Positions 21,040 to 22,886 of a DNA stretch of 22,886 bases are shown here, piece by piece. The stretch's first letter is position 1. Each line of letters opens with the position of its first letter. The stretch lies in the NCBI GenBank assembly GCA_009801015.1, contig VHZZ01016744.1, positions 10,962-33,847 on the forward strand, given 5' to 3'. The DNA comes from Silene noctiflora (Eukaryota; Streptophyta; Magnoliopsida; Caryophyllales; Caryophyllaceae). The notes beneath the pieces are model-generated. The model saw only the letters and a list, made by a program, of their open reading frames with translations, ran no database searches and had not been told where the DNA came from. Made by a program: the position numbers and the translations under genes.

Positions 21040-21239
21040 TATCGCGCAACTAAGATAGGAGGAGGAAGAAAGCTTGTGTTGTTTTGAGACTCAGGTTTGT
21101 CTCAATGGCGGCAGCAACTCAAATTCTGAAAGAGGAGGGGGGAATCCGGAATTGCGAACATGCGACAACCAACCGTGGAAAATGATTTATTTCTTTTTTC
21201 TTTTTCTTTTTTTGTCGACGTTAACGGGCATAAATGAAA
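21040..21239 (-). promoter_or_regulatory. upstream leader/promoter region of SDN gene
   Basis: The bases just upstream of the SDN start read, on the coding strand, as a CT-rich tract (21054-21072, TCTTCCTCCTCCTATC type), a common feature of plant 5' leaders. No clear TATA box was recognised. The plus-strand frame at 21074-21325 runs into the neighbouring transposon and is not gene-like. Confidence 0.4.
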
Positions 21240-21727
21240 CGGAAAATTCACGTAATATCCTTAAATTTTGCCTTTTTTTTGTTCAAAGTACCCAACTTTT
21301 TAAATTTGTGTGCATGATATCTTGACGTTTGATTTACATGTACGAAATCAGAATTGACCATTTTTTTTTTCTTTAAAAATTAATTGTCTCTGCGAGATCT
21401 ATAATTTTATAAAACAAAAAATGGCCACGGAAATTTAGGATCGAAATAATGGTCGATTTGAGGTTCTAATAAAAAAGAACGCTACAAAATGTCAGTCGAC
21501 AATTTTTTTCTCAAATCGTAGATTATAACAAGATAATTATTTTAGAGCAAAAGATTGCCTGATATTGAATTTTGGCGTAGGAGTTATGTTCAATTAAATT
21601 TTTTTATAGCGGCGAAAATGACATATTGTGCATAAAAATGAAATGTAAAGAGACTATGTACACAAACTTAAAATACTGGTATCATGAGCAGAGTGACAAA
21701 GTTTAGGGATACCACGAATACAAACCC
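21240..21727. mobile_element. Mutator-like MITE with long terminal inverted repeats (about 488 bp)
   Basis: The left arm (about 21240-21355) and the complement of the right arm (about 21600-21727) align over more than 100 bases. Matching blocks are GTAATATCCTTAAATTTTG with GTGGTATCCCTAAACTTTG, and TTTTTAAATTTGTGTGCATG with ATTTTAAGTTTGTGTACATA. Long inverted repeats with a short AT-rich, non-coding middle suggest a Mutator-type non-autonomous element. A clean 9-10-bp target duplication could not be set, so the outer boundaries are approximate. Confidence 0.72.
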
Positions 21728-21797
21728 TAACTACATGATATCCAACGAATGAGGGTACATTTAGAAAGGGACGAAATGGAAGATTGGAAGATGCCGA

Positions 21798-22295
21798 CGT
21801 TTCTTAAATGGTGGATAATAAATGGCATCGAAATGAATCCTGTAAAGCATCCTTTCTTTTATTTCTCTTGATCACTGCCTTGTTCTCCGTGTACCTGCAA
21901 ACAAAAGTTAAATGCTCCATATAAATCAAAGAGTTGGTCTTCAAATTGGCATCAACCTGCGCCCTTTGACCGTGACTCTTGAAATGATCCCTCATGAGGT
22001 TGAAGAGCTTGCTCGAATGCTCCCTAACTACAACTGATATATGGAAATCTTGCTAATGAGGGATGAGTCCAAAGTTAATCGTCTTTTCTTACAATTTGAA
22101 ATATGACCTCTTCTTCAACCGACTCAGACACTCAGCCCTTTCCGTAGATACAATATCAAAGATTTGATTGTGCATCTCAGGCAAAGGACTAGAAGGAGGA
22201 CTAGAAGTGGGAACTTCTTCCCATGAATTCTCTTCATAGGGAGTTCTTATATAGGCTTCCTTATGCGTAAGAAGGTCGTAAACACAAACTGTCAT
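21798..22295 (-). pseudogene. unidentified coding remnant or gene fragment
   Basis: Two minus-strand open segments lie close together. The first (22295-22089, 68 codons) starts MTVCVYDLLTHKEAYIRTPY and continues with a Ser/Pro-rich part, P-T-S-S-P-P-S-S-P-L-P-E-M-H-N-Q-I-F-D-I-V, and a charged end. The second, in another frame (its 63-codon ATG-initiated part is 21995-21804), contains MRDHFKSHGQRAQVDANLKT and a Lys/Arg-rich tail, and is open for some codons upstream (REHSSKLFNL). The amino-acid make-up looks protein-like rather than random, and codon-like composition is richer in G+C than the flanks. I do not recognise the family. It may be a decayed gene, two exons with an unplaced intron, or a processed copy. 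Confidence 0.35.
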
Positions 22296-22363
22296 TGTGG
22301 TTACAAGTTTATGCTGGTGAACTTAAATTTCTGTACAAGAACTTGCATCTATCTTTAGATGGG

Positions 22364-22388
22364 AAAGGCCTCCGCCTTTGAGGCCTTT
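22364..22388. repeat. 9-bp perfect inverted repeat (hairpin)
   Basis: AAAGGCCTC and GAGGCCTTT are separated by the 7 bases CGCCTTT. The stem is perfect and GC-rich in an AT-rich setting. It lies about 70 bases upstream of the minus-strand remnant; function unknown. Confidence 0.7.
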
Positions 22389-22442
22389 CTTGTTGAATAT
22401 GATTTATTTCCATTTTCAAACTCATTGAACAATTTTTTTTAA

Positions 22443-22563
22443 GTTGACAGTAAGACGGTTTTATACTAAAATAATTGTAAAATGGATTTAAACCCAACCC
22501 TATTAGGAGTAGTTACTAAAGATCATGTTTTTATGACAAATTTGTGTAAAACCGTCTCATACT
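22443..22563. mobile_element. small MITE of the GAGACGGTTTTA type
   Basis: The left end AGTAAGACGGTTTTATACTA and the complement of the right end, AGTATGAGACGGTTTTACAC, are inverted repeats of about 30 bases. The middle is AT-rich with no coding sequence. Elements with GTATGAGACGGTTT ends are frequent in Caryophyllales genomes as far as I recall. Target duplication not resolved. Confidence 0.65.
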
Positions 22564-22565
22564 AA

Positions 22566-22886
22566 TATTTGTGCTTATTTTTTTTTCTCATTTCAAATAA
22601 TTACTCAAATTATTCACTATACTCCCTTTTATACTACGGTTTTTCTTTTATATAATGTCTTTTTTTTATAAGGTAATAAAACTATATTGATCCCCTGAGT
22701 AAGACCAACCTATCTCATCTTTTCGAATGATAGAGGTAAGTTGAAGCCACCGGCTTTCAAACCACCTCGAAAGAGTAGTGTAATACTACGTTTTTCCCTG
22801 CCTCTGGTGACTCGACCGAGTAGGACTTACTCTGTCGAGTAAGTTTATGTCTTTTAGAGTCAGGGTCTATGTGTTTGGTACTCGAT
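22566..22886. other. right-edge non-coding region with a 31-bp near-palindrome
   Basis: No gene seen. A TACTCCCTTTTATACTACGG fragment near 22620 may be another Stowaway remnant. At 22810-22840 the sequence ACTCGACCGAGTAGGACTTA-CTCTGTCGAGT is almost its own reverse complement. The window ends soon after, so a larger element cannot be excluded. Confidence 0.45.

Noticed and set aside
1..22886. CRISPR array, bacterial operon, tRNA or rRNA genes
   Set aside because: No regularly spaced repeats, no operon-like gene packing, and no tRNA cloverleaf or rRNA blocks were recognised; the window is spliced plant nuclear DNA.

Overview
This is a window of plant nuclear DNA, most likely a eudicot. Genes are split by GT-AG introns, exons are richer in G+C than the AT-rich spacers, and small inverted-repeat transposons are common. 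The many TACTCCCTCCGTC-type (Stowaway-like) elements and a GTATGAGACGGTTT-type element would fit Caryophyllales (spinach/beet/quinoa relatives), but that placement is an inference. Two ambiguous bases (556, 771) mark it as a draft or consensus sequence.

Layout: (1) 3-770 (+), the 3' part of a DUF247 gene cut by the left edge. (2) 2312-4451 (-), a complete RER1 gene, 3 exons, 204 aa: a cis-Golgi receptor returning membrane proteins to the ER. (3) 4452-7779, a transposon-rich spacer holding several Stowaway-like MITEs, a 457-bp hAT-type MITE with a perfect 8-bp target-site duplication, and the likely promoter and leader intron of the next gene. (4) 7780-13825 (+), a complete PTEN2-type phosphoinositide/protein phosphatase gene, 12 coding exons, 598 aa, with one SINE-like copy in each of its two longest internal introns. 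(5) 13826-14425, a short convergent spacer with a 95-bp tandem duplication. (6) 14426-21039 (-), a complete small-RNA-degrading nuclease (SDN, DEDDh 3'-5' exonuclease) gene, 12 exons, 487 aa, with one apparent GC-AG intron, two internal tandem duplications and several MITEs. (7) 21040-22886, an AT-rich spacer with a long-TIR Mutator-like element, an unidentified coding remnant on the minus strand, a second MITE type and short palindromes.

Exon boundaries were set by hand from splice signals, reading-frame continuity and similarity to the known protein families. All 24 internal junctions keep phase. The genes are ordinary housekeeping or regulatory plant genes with no obvious shared pathway: vesicle retrieval, phosphoinositide signalling and small-RNA turnover. 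I found no new multi-gene system. The points worth a second look are the non-canonical intron with a competing frameshifting donor, a duplicated exon edge acting as a decoy splice acceptor, the well-preserved transposon structures, and the unidentified remnant at the right end.
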